NCBI RefSeq assembly: GCF_020103725.1 | Contig: NZ_JAHXBG010000011.1 | Location: 248,001 to 312,000 of the forward strand | Direction: 5' to 3' | DNA: 64,000 nucleotides | Origin: Hyalangium gracile | GTDB lineage: Bacteria > Myxococcota > Myxococcia > Myxococcales > Myxococcaceae | The notes under the pieces: model-generated | Database searches by the model: none | The model's input: the letters and a program-made list of their open reading frames with translations, nothing else | What the model was told of the DNA's origin: nothing | Shown here: positions 17,499 to 28,690 of the stretch, one piece after another | Position numbering within the stretch: the stretch's first letter is position 1 | Layout: each line of letters starts with the position of its first letter | Position numbers and translations under genes: made by a program

Positions 17499-18953
17499 AT
17501 GAAACTGCCAATCGTTCGTTCTCGAAGCACCGTGCTCGCGGCAATCGTGGCGGTGCTCGGTTCCGTCGCCTTTGCTCAGCAGGCGGCCTCTCCGCAGGCC
17601 GCTGGCTCCGGAAACGTCCTGCAGCCCGAGACCCGGGCGGCCCAGGCGCTTCCCTCGCTCGCTCCGCTCGTGGACTCCGTGAAGCTGGCCGTCGTCAACG
17701 TGGACGTGACGGCCAAGGTGTCCGGTGGGCGCGGCATGGAGAGCCCCCTGGACCGGTTCTTCGGCGGGGGCCGCCCCAACGGCCGGGAGAACATGCGCGA
17801 GGGCGCGGGCTCCGGGTTCATCATCGATTCCAAGGGCCTGGTGCTCACCAACAACCACGTCATCGAGGACGCGGTCACCATCAGCGTCAACCTCAATGAC
17901 GGGCGCTCGTTCCCCGCCGAGATCGTCGGCCGCGATCCGCTCACGGACGTGGCGCTGATCCGGTTGCAGGGCAAGGACGTGAAGGATCTGCCCGTGGTGG
18001 CGCTCGGGGACTCCGACTCGCTGAGGGTGGGGGATTGGCTGCTGGCTATCGGCAACCCGTTCGGCCTGTCCTCCAGCGTCAGCCTGGGCATCCTCTCCGC
18101 CAAGGAGCGCGACATCCAGGCCGGCCCGTATGACGACTTCCTGCAGACGGATGCGGCCATCAACCCCGGCAACTCCGGCGGCCCGCTCTTCAACATGAAG
18201 GGCGAGGTGATCGGCATCAACACGGCCATCGTGGGCGGGGGCACGGGCATCGGGTTCGCGGTGCCCAGCAACCTGGTCAAGGCGCTGCTGCCCCAGCTCG
18301 AGAAGTCCGGCGCCGTCACCCGTGGCTACCTGGGCATCGGCATCCAGGATCTGACGCCCGCCATCGCCAAGGCGCTCGAGCTGCCCGTCAAGGAGGGCGC
18401 GATCGTCAACGAGGTGAGCGCTGGTGGCCCGTCCGCCAAGGCGGGCCTGAAGGTGGATGACGTCGTCGTCGCTCTCGATGGGAAGGCGCTGACCTCCGCC
18501 AGCTCGCTCACCCGCACGGTGGCGCTCAAGAAGCCGGGCTCCACGGCGACGCTCTCCCTCTACCGCAACGGCAAGAAGCAGGACGTGAAGGTGACGCTCG
18601 GCACGCGGCCGGACCTCGAGGGTGTCGGCAAGCGCCCCCAGCGCGAGGAGGAGGAGAGCTCCAAGGCCCGCGTCGGCATCTCGCTGCAGGATCTGGATGC
18701 CCGGACCGCGCAGCAGGCCGGCTTCAACAAGGCCGAGGGCGCGCTCATCACGGACGTGGTGCCGGGCTCGCCGGCGGCTCGCGCGGACCTGTCGCCGGGC
18801 ATGCTGGTGGTCGAGGCCAACCGCAAGCCGGTGCGCAGCGCCGAGGAGCTGGCGGCGATCATCCGCTCGACGCCCTCGGGGGGCACGCTGCTGCTCCGCC
18901 TCACGGCGCCGGGTGGCAACAGCCGCTTCCTCCGGGCCCTGACGCTGCCCTGA
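17499..18953 (+). CDS. HtrA/DegP-family periplasmic serine protease with two PDZ domains
   Basis: A Do-like protease of about 484 residues. The ATG at 17499 (after TTGAGGTGG) is preferred over a GTG two codons earlier. A signal peptide ends near VAFA|QQ. The trypsin-like domain carries the full catalytic triad, numbered from the upstream GTG: His122 (TNNHVIED), Asp152 (DPLTDVALI) and Ser228 (NPGNSGGP). PDZ1 covers about residues 275-370 (RGYLGIGIQDLTP) and PDZ2 about 395-480 (ARVGISLQDLDA). It degrades or refolds misfolded envelope proteins. It stands alone after the GH57 gene and 19 bp before the SGNH gene. degP versus degQ cannot be decided from the sequence. Confidence 0.93.
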   Translation: MKLPIVRSRSTVLAAIVAVLGSVAFAQQAASPQAAGSGNVLQPETRAAQALPSLAPLVDSVKLAVVNVDVTAKVSGGRGMESPLDRFFGGGRPNGRENMREGAGSGFIIDSKGLVLTNNHVIEDAVTISVNLNDGRSFPAEIVGRDPLTDVALIRLQGKDVKDLPVVALGDSDSLRVGDWLLAIGNPFGLSSSVSLGILSAKERDIQAGPYDDFLQTDAAINPGNSGGPLFNMKGEVIGINTAIVGGGTGIGFAVPSNLVKALLPQLEKSGAVTRGYLGIGIQDLTPAIAKALELPVKEGAIVNEVSAGGPSAKAGLKVDDVVVALDGKALTSASSLTRTVALKKPGSTATLSLYRNGKKQDVKVTLGTRPDLEGVGKRPQREEEESSKARVGISLQDLDARTAQQAGFNKAEGALITDVVPGSPAARADLSPGMLVVEANRKPVRSAEELAAIIRSTPSGGTLLLRLTAPGGNSRFLRALTLP

Positions 18954-18972
18954 CGGCCAGGCGGAGACGGTA

Positions 18973-19569
18973 TTGAGCATCAGCTACGTCGCGCTCGGGG
19001 ACAGCTCGGCCGTGGGCGTGGGAGCAAGCCGCGGCGGGGGCTACCCCGAGCGCCTTGCTTCCCGCCTTCGCAAGGAAGGGCTGTCGGTAGGGCTCACCAA
19101 CGTGGGCATGAGCGGCGCGGTCATCCGCGACGTCTTCACCTCGCAGGTCAAACGGGCCGTGGCCACGCAGCCCACGCTGGTGACGCTCGGCGTGGGCACC
19201 AACGACATCTGGCGCGGCACCTCGGTGGAGGACTTCCGGGACGAGCTGGATCGCATCGCCCGGAGGCTGAAGCCCACCGGGGCCTCGCTGGTGGTCGTCA
19301 ACGTGCCGGACATGGCGCTGGCGCCCGTGGCTCGCATGGTGCCAAGCGCTCTCTACGAAGGCCGCATCGAGCCCTTCAACGAGGCCATCGCCACCGTGGC
19401 CCGCGAGCACGGGATGCACGTGGTGGACCTCTACGCGGCCAGCAAGGTGTTCATCCCCCAGCGGCCGGACTTCTTCAGCTTCGACGGCTTCCACCCCTCG
19501 GACGCCGGCTACGAGCAGTGGGCGGACCTGATGCTGCCCACGGTGAAGCCCCTGGTGAGCCGGCGCTGA
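18973..19569 (+). CDS. SGNH/GDSL-family hydrolase
   Basis: A 198-residue protein starting at a TTG at 18973, preceded by AGGCGGAG at about 7 nt; no ATG is available. Conserved blocks are block I VALGDSSAVG with nucleophile Ser11, the block II glycine in NVGMSGAVIRD, block III LGVGTNDIW with the oxyanion Asn, and block V SFDGFHPSDAGY with the Asp-His pair. It is probably a cytoplasmic esterase or acyl-hydrolase, since no signal peptide is visible. It lies 19 bp after the HtrA gene and is probably co-transcribed. The substrate cannot be predicted. Confidence 0.88.
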   Translation: MSISYVALGDSSAVGVGASRGGGYPERLASRLRKEGLSVGLTNVGMSGAVIRDVFTSQVKRAVATQPTLVTLGVGTNDIWRGTSVEDFRDELDRIARRLKPTGASLVVVNVPDMALAPVARMVPSALYEGRIEPFNEAIATVAREHGMHVVDLYAASKVFIPQRPDFFSFDGFHPSDAGYEQWADLMLPTVKPLVSRR

Positions 19570-19618
19570 GCGGCCCTCCCGCGCCCATGGGGGGGCCCCG
19601 TCGGGCGCGGTTCTGGCG

Positions 19619-19643
19619 AACTGGTATGCCTGTCATACCAGTT
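19619..19643. repeat. Perfect 10-bp inverted repeat (AACTGGTATG/CATACCAGTT)
   Basis: AACTGGTATG at 19619-19628 and CATACCAGTT at 19634-19643 are perfectly complementary around a 5-base loop. The element sits between the convergent SGNH and diguanylate cyclase genes and has no T-tract. Its outer arms AACTGGT/ACCAGTT recur in another intergenic hairpin at 35984-36008, so it may be a dispersed palindromic element rather than a plain terminator. Confidence 0.65.
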
Positions 19644-19689
19644 GGCAGCCACTGGTCCGCCACCGGGCAGACCTCGCGCTGAGTGGCGC

Positions 19690-21618
19690 TCAGGCCTTGG
19701 CCACGCCCTTGGGGGGTAGGGGGAAGCTGCCGTCGGCCGAGGGGCGGGTGGTGTGCGGCCCGCGCTCGCGGCCCGGGTGGATCTCCATGCCGGGCTCGTA
19801 CGCCGACACCTTGTTGCGGCCTCCGCGCTTGCTGGCGTAGAGCGCCGCGTCCACGCAGTCCACCAGCGTGTCCTGATCCGCGGCGTCCTGCGGGAAGCTG
19901 GCCGCGCCGATGGAGATGGTGATGTGGCCCGTGGGCTGGGTGGGTGCCGCCAGCGCGGCCGTCTCCAGCACCGCGCGCCGCAGCTTCTCGCCCACCTCCA
20001 GCGCGCCCTCCTTATTCGTCTGCGGCAGCAGGACCATGAACTCCTCGCCGCCGTAGCGCGCCAGCGTGTCCACCTTGCGCACGCGGGTGCGCAGCACGTC
20101 GCAGACCTTGCGCAGCACGTCGTCTCCGGCGCGGTGCCCCGCCGCGTCGTTGAGCCGCTTGAAGTGGTCCACGTCGATCATCAGGATCGACAGCGGGGTG
20201 CTGTAGCGCTCGGAGCGAGCCATCTCGGACTCCAGCCGGCTGAACAGGTGGCGCCGGTTGGGCACCCCGGTGAGCGGATCCGTCATGGTGAGCAGCACCG
20301 TCTCCGCGTGCAGCCGGGCGTTCTTCACCGCCGTGGCCGCCTGATCCGCCACCGCCGTGAGCAGCTCCAGCTCCTCCGGCGAGAAGCTGGCCACCTCCGG
20401 CCGCTGGAAGTTCATCACCCCCAGCACCGCCTCCATGTGCACCATGGGCACCGCCAGCAGCGAGCCATGGTCCGTGCCGCCCACCAGGTTGCGCTTGGCG
20501 AAGATGCTCGAGCGATCCGAGACGTCCGGCAGGTACACCGCCCGGTGCGTCTCCGCGGCCCGGCCACACGCGCCCTCGCCGATGGCGAAGGTGAGCCCCT
20601 CGCTGCCGCGGTGGTGCGGCCACGCGCTGCGGATCTCCAGGAGCCCGTCCGCGTTGCGCAGCATGATGGAGAAGTTGGGGATCTTCAGCCGCTCCACCAC
20701 CAGCCGGGTGATGCGCTCGAACATCTCCTGGAGATCCAGCGTGGAGTTCAGCGCGTGCGCCACGTCGAAGAGCAGCGACAGCTCCGTGATGCGCTCCTCC
20801 AGCTTCTCCTTGAGCGCCAGCTTCTCCTTGGTGACCGTCAGATCGCGGTGGGTGTCGATCTCCTCCACCTTCATCGACGTGAGGCGCGCCAGCATCTGGT
20901 TGAAGGCCGCGCCCAGCCGCGAGAGCTCGTCCGTGCCTCGCGTCTCCGCGCGCACCAGCATGTCTCCCTCTTCCGCGCGCCGCATGATGGCCGTCAGCCG
21001 GCGCAGCGGGCGGGTGAGGAACAGGTGCAGCGACAGCCCCGTGGCCAGCGCCAGGATGACGCCGAACAGCAGCGTGGCGACGATCGCCCCGTGGAACACC
21101 GTGGAGAGCTGACGGCTCAGCTGCGGCTCCGAGAGCCGGACCTGGAGCACGCCCAGGCGCTGCGCGTTGTCATCGGTGTGGCACGTCATGCACTCGGCGC
21201 CGCCCAGGGGCCGCACCACCTCCGTGCCCTCCCGGGCCGAGCGGGCCGTCTCCGGTGTGGGGGCCGTCAGTCGCAGGTGATCCGCGTGCACCTTGCCTTC
21301 CTCGCCCCGGTGCCGAGACCAGCGGATCTTCCCGTCCGGCGTCATCACCCGCAGCTCCGCGACAGAACGCAACAGGCGTGTATCCGACGCGAGCACCTCG
21401 GCGACCGCGCCGTGCGGATGTGCGCGATCCGCCTGGGGCAGGGTGAAGGTGGAGGCGATGAACTCCGCCAGCGCGAGCGCCTCGCGGTGCGCCGCGTCCT
21501 GCACGGCCCGGCGCGTCTCCCGCCAGAAGTAGCCGGCGCCGATCAGCGCCACGATGAGGCCGGGCAAGGCAATGCTCCAGAGGAGCTTCCTGCCGACGGT
21601 GTGGGGACCCAGGGCCAT
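19690..21618 (-). CDS. Membrane diguanylate cyclase with haem-c-type periplasmic sensor, HAMP and GAF
   Basis: A 642-residue protein. TM1 spans about residues 12-32 and TM2 about 176-200. The periplasmic part between them contains C143-M-T-C146-H147, a CxxCH covalent haem-binding motif. A HAMP linker (LTRPLRRLTAIMRRAEEGD) follows, then a short coiled coil, a GAF domain (about 285-435) and a GGDEF domain (about 445-612). The active-site loop reads GGEEF at 523-527 and the inhibitory I-site RxxD is intact (R514-D517). It should make cyclic di-GMP in response to an extracytoplasmic redox or gas signal, with product feedback. Cyclic di-GMP controls motility and matrix in myxobacteria. It is monocistronic, convergent with the SGNH gene. 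Confidence 0.92.
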   Translation of the reverse strand: MALGPHTVGRKLLWSIALPGLIVALIGAGYFWRETRRAVQDAAHREALALAEFIASTFTLPQADRAHPHGAVAEVLASDTRLLRSVAELRVMTPDGKIRWSRHRGEEGKVHADHLRLTAPTPETARSAREGTEVVRPLGGAECMTCHTDDNAQRLGVLQVRLSEPQLSRQLSTVFHGAIVATLLFGVILALATGLSLHLFLTRPLRRLTAIMRRAEEGDMLVRAETRGTDELSRLGAAFNQMLARLTSMKVEEIDTHRDLTVTKEKLALKEKLEERITELSLLFDVAHALNSTLDLQEMFERITRLVVERLKIPNFSIMLRNADGLLEIRSAWPHHRGSEGLTFAIGEGACGRAAETHRAVYLPDVSDRSSIFAKRNLVGGTDHGSLLAVPMVHMEAVLGVMNFQRPEVASFSPEELELLTAVADQAATAVKNARLHAETVLLTMTDPLTGVPNRRHLFSRLESEMARSERYSTPLSILMIDVDHFKRLNDAAGHRAGDDVLRKVCDVLRTRVRKVDTLARYGGEEFMVLLPQTNKEGALEVGEKLRRAVLETAALAAPTQPTGHITISIGAASFPQDAADQDTLVDCVDAALYASKRGGRNKVSAYEPGMEIHPGRERGPHTTRPSADGSFPLPPKGVAKA

Positions 21619-21786
21619 GTTCTCGGGAGGTGGGCGCTGGAGGCAGATCCAGCGGACCTACAGGGTTGGAATTGTCCGGTGGACGACTTGGGGCTGTCAA
21701 ACGTTCCCGGAAGAATTTTGCCGCAGTCTTGAGGATTCCTCGGAGAACGGTGCCGTCCTGGAAAAGTGGGCTACCGTGTGCACGTC

Positions 21787-22548
21787 ATGGGCTCGTTGTT
21801 CATCACCTCGGCATTGCTCCCTGTTCCTCATGGCTTCGCCACGCGCACTGGCGGCGTCTCCGAGGGGCGGTTCGCGTCCCTCAACCTGGGCTTCACCGTC
21901 GGAGACGTGCGCGAGCGAGTGGAGGAGAACTACCGCCGGCTGGCCGCGGCCGCGGGCGCGCCGCTCGGCTCGCTGCACCTGGTGAAGCAGGTGCACGGCG
22001 ATCGCGTGCTGCAGGCCGGGGCAGGGGAGGCCTCGCAGGCGCTGCGGCCGGCCATCGGCGATGCGGATGCCCTCTTCACCGAGCACGCGGGCAACTGGGT
22101 GGGCGTGTCCACCGCGGACTGCGTGCCGGTGCTGCTCGTGGATCCCGAGGGCAAGCGCGTGGCGGCGGTGCACTCGGGCTGGCGCGGCACGGACGCGGAC
22201 GTGTCCGCCCGCGCGGTGGATGCGCTGGTGGCGCGCGGCACCCGGCCGGAGCGGCTGCTGGTCGCCGTGGGCCCGTGCATCCAGCAGTGCTGCTACGTGG
22301 TGTCGCCGGAATTGGCCAGGCACTTCGCCACGCGCTTCGGCTCGGACGTGGTGGTGGCGCGCGGGGACGAGTTCCGGCTGGATCTGGCGCGGGCGGTGGT
22401 GCTGACCCTGCGCCGGGTGGGCGTGAAGGTCGGCAACATGGATGTTCTACAGGAGTGTACCTCCTGCGACTCCTCGCGCTTCTTCTCCCACCGGCGTGAC
22501 ACGGGGCGCACCGGCCGTCACATCAATTTCGTGGTCCATCGCTTCTGA
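21787..22548 (+). CDS. pgeF: PgeF/YfiH-family (LACC1-like) protein
   Basis: About 253 residues from the ATG at 21787; a GTG at 21766 would add seven residues. The family pattern is clear: HGFATRTGGVSEG at the start, VKQVHGD with a zinc-binding His, DADALFTEHAG, STADCVPVLLVD with the zinc Cys, AAVHSGWRGTDADV with the second His, then VGPCIQQCCYVVSPELA. These proteins are copper- or zinc-containing; bacterial YfiH has been shown to correct misincorporated amino acids in peptidoglycan precursors, and homologues cleave purine nucleosides. It opens the plus-strand run that leads to tsaP. Confidence 0.92.
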   Translation: MGSLFITSALLPVPHGFATRTGGVSEGRFASLNLGFTVGDVRERVEENYRRLAAAAGAPLGSLHLVKQVHGDRVLQAGAGEASQALRPAIGDADALFTEHAGNWVGVSTADCVPVLLVDPEGKRVAAVHSGWRGTDADVSARAVDALVARGTRPERLLVAVGPCIQQCCYVVSPELARHFATRFGSDVVVARGDEFRLDLARAVVLTLRRVGVKVGNMDVLQECTSCDSSRFFSHRRDTGRTGRHINFVVHRF

Positions 22549-22607
22549 CGCGGGCCGATTTCTTGACCGTGTCGGAAGGCGCTCTTTATCCTCACAGGTG
22601 GATACCC

Positions 22608-23465
22608 GTGCTGGAGCGTCTCTTCCTCATCCGACGGCTGCTTGCCGTCGCGCCACTGTGCGCGCTCGTCGCGTGCGCCACTGACTCCGCCTCCAAGGCG
22701 GACATGGACGCGCTGCGGGGAGAGCTGCGCGCCATGCGCGAGCAGCAGGCCCGCACCAACGAGCGGCTCGAGCGGCTGGAGCGCAGCACCTCCGTGCTCC
22801 GGGCCCGGCCCGCTCCGGCTCCGGCCGCCGCGACCGAGAAGGCCACCGACAAGGCGGGCGACAAGGCCTCCGCGCCCCAGACGGCGGCGCCCGCCCCCAA
22901 GGTCGCCGTGCCGGAGCTCACCGTGGTGAAGCTCAAGCCGAAGGGCGAGCCCGCGCCGCCGCTGCCCACCCGCGTGGCCGTGGTGGAGCCGGACTCCGAG
23001 CAGGTGGAGATGTTCGTCAGCAGCTCGCCCGAGTCCTCCTCCTCGCCCGCCAGCGCGCCCGAGCCGGTGCTCGCCCCGGCCAGCAGCGCGGCGCTCGACT
23101 CCGAGTTCGAGCAGGCGGTGTCCGCGCTGCGCACCGGCAGCGTGGAGCAGGGCGTGGGGCGCCTGCAGACCTTCGCCGAGCAGAACCCCCGGCACCCGCG
23201 CGCGGACAACGCGCTCTACTTCGCGGGGCTGGGCATGATCGGCCTGAACGACAACGAGGGCGCCTCGGCCGTCTTCCAGCGCCTGATCGAGACCTATCCC
23301 GCGGGGGATGCCGTGCTCGACGGCATGCTCCGGCTGGCCGAGTGCCGGCTCAAGCTGAACCAGCGCGAGGATGCTCGCGCGCTCTACACCCGTGTCATCA
23401 CCCAGTTCCCGGGGACAGCCGCCGCGACCCAGGCGGAGCAGCGGCTCGCGTCCCTCTCGCCGTAG
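22608..23465 (+). CDS. CpoB/YbgF-like TPR lipoprotein
   Basis: About 285 residues from the GTG at 22608, preferred because it places AGGTGG upstream and gives a clean lipoprotein signal (RRLLAVAPLCALVAC, lipobox Cys); the longer TTG frame at 22563 spoils the signal peptide. After the Cys comes a short coiled coil (DMDALRGELRAMREQQARTNERLERLE), a Pro/Ala/Lys-rich spacer of about 90 residues, and a C-terminal TPR block with three helix pairs (YFAGLGMIGLNDNEGASAVF, LRLAECRLKLNQREDA). This is the coiled coil plus TPR plan of CpoB/YbgF, which links Tol-Pal to peptidoglycan synthesis. It lies 22 bp before tsaP. An AglT-type motility role is possible. Confidence 0.8.
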   Translation: MLERLFLIRRLLAVAPLCALVACATDSASKADMDALRGELRAMREQQARTNERLERLERSTSVLRARPAPAPAAATEKATDKAGDKASAPQTAAPAPKVAVPELTVVKLKPKGEPAPPLPTRVAVVEPDSEQVEMFVSSSPESSSSPASAPEPVLAPASSAALDSEFEQAVSALRTGSVEQGVGRLQTFAEQNPRHPRADNALYFAGLGMIGLNDNEGASAVFQRLIETYPAGDAVLDGMLRLAECRLKLNQREDARALYTRVITQFPGTAAATQAEQRLASLSP

Positions 23466-23487
23466 AAGCCCGAAAGGAAGTCGCCCG

Positions 23488-24711
23488 ATGCGTTCCCGGA
23501 TCCTGTCAGCATTCCTCGTGGCCATCTCCCTCGCGCCGGCCTGGTCGGCGCGCGCCCAGGACCAGGAGCAGCCCGAGGAGGAGGCCGAGGGCTCAGAGAC
23601 GGAAGGCGCCGAGGTCGCCGAGGAGCAGCCCCAGGCGGGCGGCACCCAGATGGGGCCGCGCATCGAGGGGGCTCGCGAGACGGCGCCCGGCGAGGTGCAC
23701 ACCGTCGTTCGGGGCGACACGCTGTGGGACCTGTCCCAGCAGTACCTGGGCAGCCCCTGGTACTGGCCCAAGGTCTGGTCCTACAACCCGGAGATCGCCA
23801 ACCCGCACTGGATCTACCCGGGCAACCGGGTGCGCTTCTTCCCCGCGGGCGAGGAGGTACCCTCGCGCGTGGAGACGGGCACTCCGCCCGGTTCCATGGT
23901 GGTGGATGAGGGCGAGGTGCAGGCCGCCACGGAGCTGGGGCCCGCCAGCGGCGAGAGCCTGGTGTCCGTCTCCGGCGTGCTCACCTATCAGGCCAGCGCC
24001 GCCCCCCTGGTGGCCACGCGCGGCTTCGTCACCGCCAAGGAGGTGGATGAGGCCGGCAAGGTCGACAGCTCCTTCGCCGAGCGGGACATGATGACCTACC
24101 CGGACACCGTCTACCTGCGCTTCAAGCGGAAGATCGACGCGAAGGTGGGGGACCGCTACCTCGTCTACCGCACCGACTCCGAGGTGAAGCACCCGGTCAC
24201 CAACAAGAAGGTGGGCTACCTCACCGACCTGGTGGGCACCGTGCGCGTGCTGAGCGTGGGGGACAAGTTCGTCACCGCGCAGATCGCCGAGAGCTGGGAC
24301 GGCATGATGCGCGGCGATCTGGTGGGCCCCTACGGTGAGCGGCTGATGGACCGCGTCGCCACCAAGCCCAACACCAAGGCGCTCAAGGGTCATGTCGTCA
24401 CGGCCCTGCTGCCCTTCCTCACCTTCACCGGCGAGCACCACTTCCTGGTCGTGGACCGCGGCAGCGCCGACGGCGTGGAGGTGGGCAACACCTTCTCCGT
24501 CGTCCGCAAGGGCAACCCCATCGGGCACCTGTTCGCCGAGCAGGATCCGCAGAAGACCAACGCCCTGCCGGACGAGGTGATCGGCATCTGCCTCGTCTCC
24601 GAGGTGAAGGAGCGCACCTCCAACTGCCTGCTCACCACGTCGCTGCGCGAGATCAACCCGGGCGACCGGGTGGAGATGCGCGTGGGTACTGCACCCACCG
24701 CCAGCCGCTGA
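23488..24711 (+). CDS. tsaP: TsaP-like LysM peptidoglycan-binding protein (type IV pilus secretin-associated)
   Basis: About 407 residues from the ATG at 23488, with AAAGGAAG upstream and a signal peptide ending ARA|QD. An acidic linker (residues 25-55) leads to one LysM domain (about 60-115): VHTVVRGDTLWDLSQQYLG, WYWPKVWSYNPEIANPHWIYPGN. The WYWPKVWSYNP wording is characteristic of TsaP-type LysM domains. The C-terminal half (about 220-400) alternates beta-rich segments like the FlgT-C-like region of TsaP. In Myxococcus and Neisseria TsaP binds peptidoglycan and the PilQ secretin during pilus surface assembly. No pil genes are adjacent. The name is assigned from architecture and context. Confidence 0.78.
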   Translation: MRSRILSAFLVAISLAPAWSARAQDQEQPEEEAEGSETEGAEVAEEQPQAGGTQMGPRIEGARETAPGEVHTVVRGDTLWDLSQQYLGSPWYWPKVWSYNPEIANPHWIYPGNRVRFFPAGEEVPSRVETGTPPGSMVVDEGEVQAATELGPASGESLVSVSGVLTYQASAAPLVATRGFVTAKEVDEAGKVDSSFAERDMMTYPDTVYLRFKRKIDAKVGDRYLVYRTDSEVKHPVTNKKVGYLTDLVGTVRVLSVGDKFVTAQIAESWDGMMRGDLVGPYGERLMDRVATKPNTKALKGHVVTALLPFLTFTGEHHFLVVDRGSADGVEVGNTFSVVRKGNPIGHLFAEQDPQKTNALPDEVIGICLVSEVKERTSNCLLTTSLREINPGDRVEMRVGTAPTASR

Positions 24712-24851
24712 TGTCGGTGTAGTACCTGCCTTTCGCGATACCACTCCGGGAATGGCCGCTTGACCGCTGCCAGTCCGGTGTTTATGTGTCGCGCCCCCTA
24801 CCGTCGGGCCCATCATCTATATAGGTGGGCTTTGGACGGGAGGGGTCGGGT

Positions 24852-25973
24852 ATGGCGGGCACCTTTGCACACACATTGACACCGGAGCAGCGCGCGACGC
24901 TGGCACTCTGGGCGGTTCCTGGCCTGGGGCCGAGAACGCTGGAGGCCCTGCGTGCGTTCACCCGGGGCTCGCTCGCCTCCCTGGTGGGCAGCCCGGTGAG
25001 GGAGTGGCTGGCCGAGGCCCCGCTTCCTACGCCGGTGCGTCGGCGCCTGGCGCCGGTGGCGCAGCTGGGCCCGGTGGCGGATCGGCTCGTGGAGCGGTGC
25101 CAGGCTGGGGGCATGGAGGTGGCGTTCGCGGGTGAGCACGCCTTCCCCGAGCGCCTGGCCGCCACGCCGGACGCGCCTCCGGTCCTCTTCTATCAAGGGC
25201 ACGTGGGGGCGCCGCGGCGCCGGGTGGCCATGGTGGGCAGCCGCCATCCGGACCAGGGCTTCCTGCCCTTCGCTCGGGCCTTCGCGCGGCAGGTGGCGGA
25301 GGGGGGCGTGGGCGTGGTGTCCGGCGCGGCCATGGGCGTGGACAGGGCCTGTCACTACGGAGCGCTGGATGCGGGCGGGGAGACGTGGGCCTTCCTGGGC
25401 TCCGCGCTGGATGCGCTGGATCCGCCGCAAGCCCGCATGCTCCCTGAGTTCCTCGAGCGGGGAGGGGTGTACTTCAGCGAGCTGCCGCCGGGCGTCCGGG
25501 CAAGCCGCACCACCTTCCCCCGGCGAAACCGTCTCATCGCTGGCGCGTCGGATGCGGTGTTGGTGCTCCGGGCGGGGAGGACCTCCGGGGCGCTGTACAC
25601 GGCGGAGGACGGGCTGGCGCTGGGGCGCCCGGTGCTCGCCATGCCGGGGGATGTGCGCAACGAGGCCGCCGAGGGCTGCAACCGGCTGATCCGCGAGCGC
25701 AAGGCGCATGCGTGCCTCGAGGTGAAGGACGTCTGGGACTTCGTGGGGGCCCGGCCGGTGCTGGCGGTGCCTCCGGGAGCGGGAGACGCCTGGAGGGCGC
25801 TCTCGGCGGAAGCCCGGGGGGCCTACCAGGTGTTGGATCGGGTCCCCCGGACATTTGATGAGGTGCTGGAGGGCTGCCAGCTCCCGCCCGCCACGCTCAC
25901 GAGCGCGTTGGTGGAGCTGGAGATGTCAGGGCTGGTGGTCCAGCACCCGGGCAAGGTTTACGAGAAGGTCTGA
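24852..25973 (+). CDS. dprA: DNA-processing protein DprA
   Basis: About 373 residues from the ATG at 24852, with GGAGGGG upstream. The N-terminal helix-hairpin-helix/SAM-like part (LALWAVPGLGPRTLEALRAF) precedes the Rossmann-fold core with VAMVGSRHPDQGF, VVSGAAMGVDRACHYGAL, FLGSALDALDP, FPRRNRLIAGASDAVLVLRAGRTSGAL and VLAMPGDVRN. A C-terminal winged-helix (PRTFDEVLEGCQLPPATLTSALVELEMSGLV) completes it. DprA loads RecA on incoming single-stranded DNA during natural transformation. It is 12 bp upstream of topA, a common pairing. Confidence 0.96.
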   Translation: MAGTFAHTLTPEQRATLALWAVPGLGPRTLEALRAFTRGSLASLVGSPVREWLAEAPLPTPVRRRLAPVAQLGPVADRLVERCQAGGMEVAFAGEHAFPERLAATPDAPPVLFYQGHVGAPRRRVAMVGSRHPDQGFLPFARAFARQVAEGGVGVVSGAAMGVDRACHYGALDAGGETWAFLGSALDALDPPQARMLPEFLERGGVYFSELPPGVRASRTTFPRRNRLIAGASDAVLVLRAGRTSGALYTAEDGLALGRPVLAMPGDVRNEAAEGCNRLIRERKAHACLEVKDVWDFVGARPVLAVPPGAGDAWRALSAEARGAYQVLDRVPRTFDEVLEGCQLPPATLTSALVELEMSGLVVQHPGKVYEKV

Positions 25974-25985
25974 GCAGGAGAGGTC

Positions 25986-28535
<2,550 letters not shown>

Positions 28536-28573
28536 AACCCTCAAGGATTCCGGGAGTGTAGCCAGTCCACGCC

Positions 28574-28601
28574 TTGACACGCCGAGCGGGCGCCCTCTAA
28601 G
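28574..28601 (+). promoter_or_regulatory. Sigma-70-type promoter for the TolQ/TolR operon
   Basis: TTGACA (28574-28579) and TCTAAG (28596-28601) are spaced 16 bp apart in the 155-bp gap after topA, about 90 bp upstream of the TolQ-like start codon. The -35 is a perfect consensus match and the -10 matches 4 of 6. This suggests the channel operon can be transcribed independently of topA. Confidence 0.5.
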
Positions 28602-28690
28602 AAGGGGCAGCCCGCTCCCTGCGTGGGAGTCCGCCGCTCGTGCCTCGCACGGGTGTGCCGGCCCAGGGCGTTGAAAGGAATTGCAGCGCG

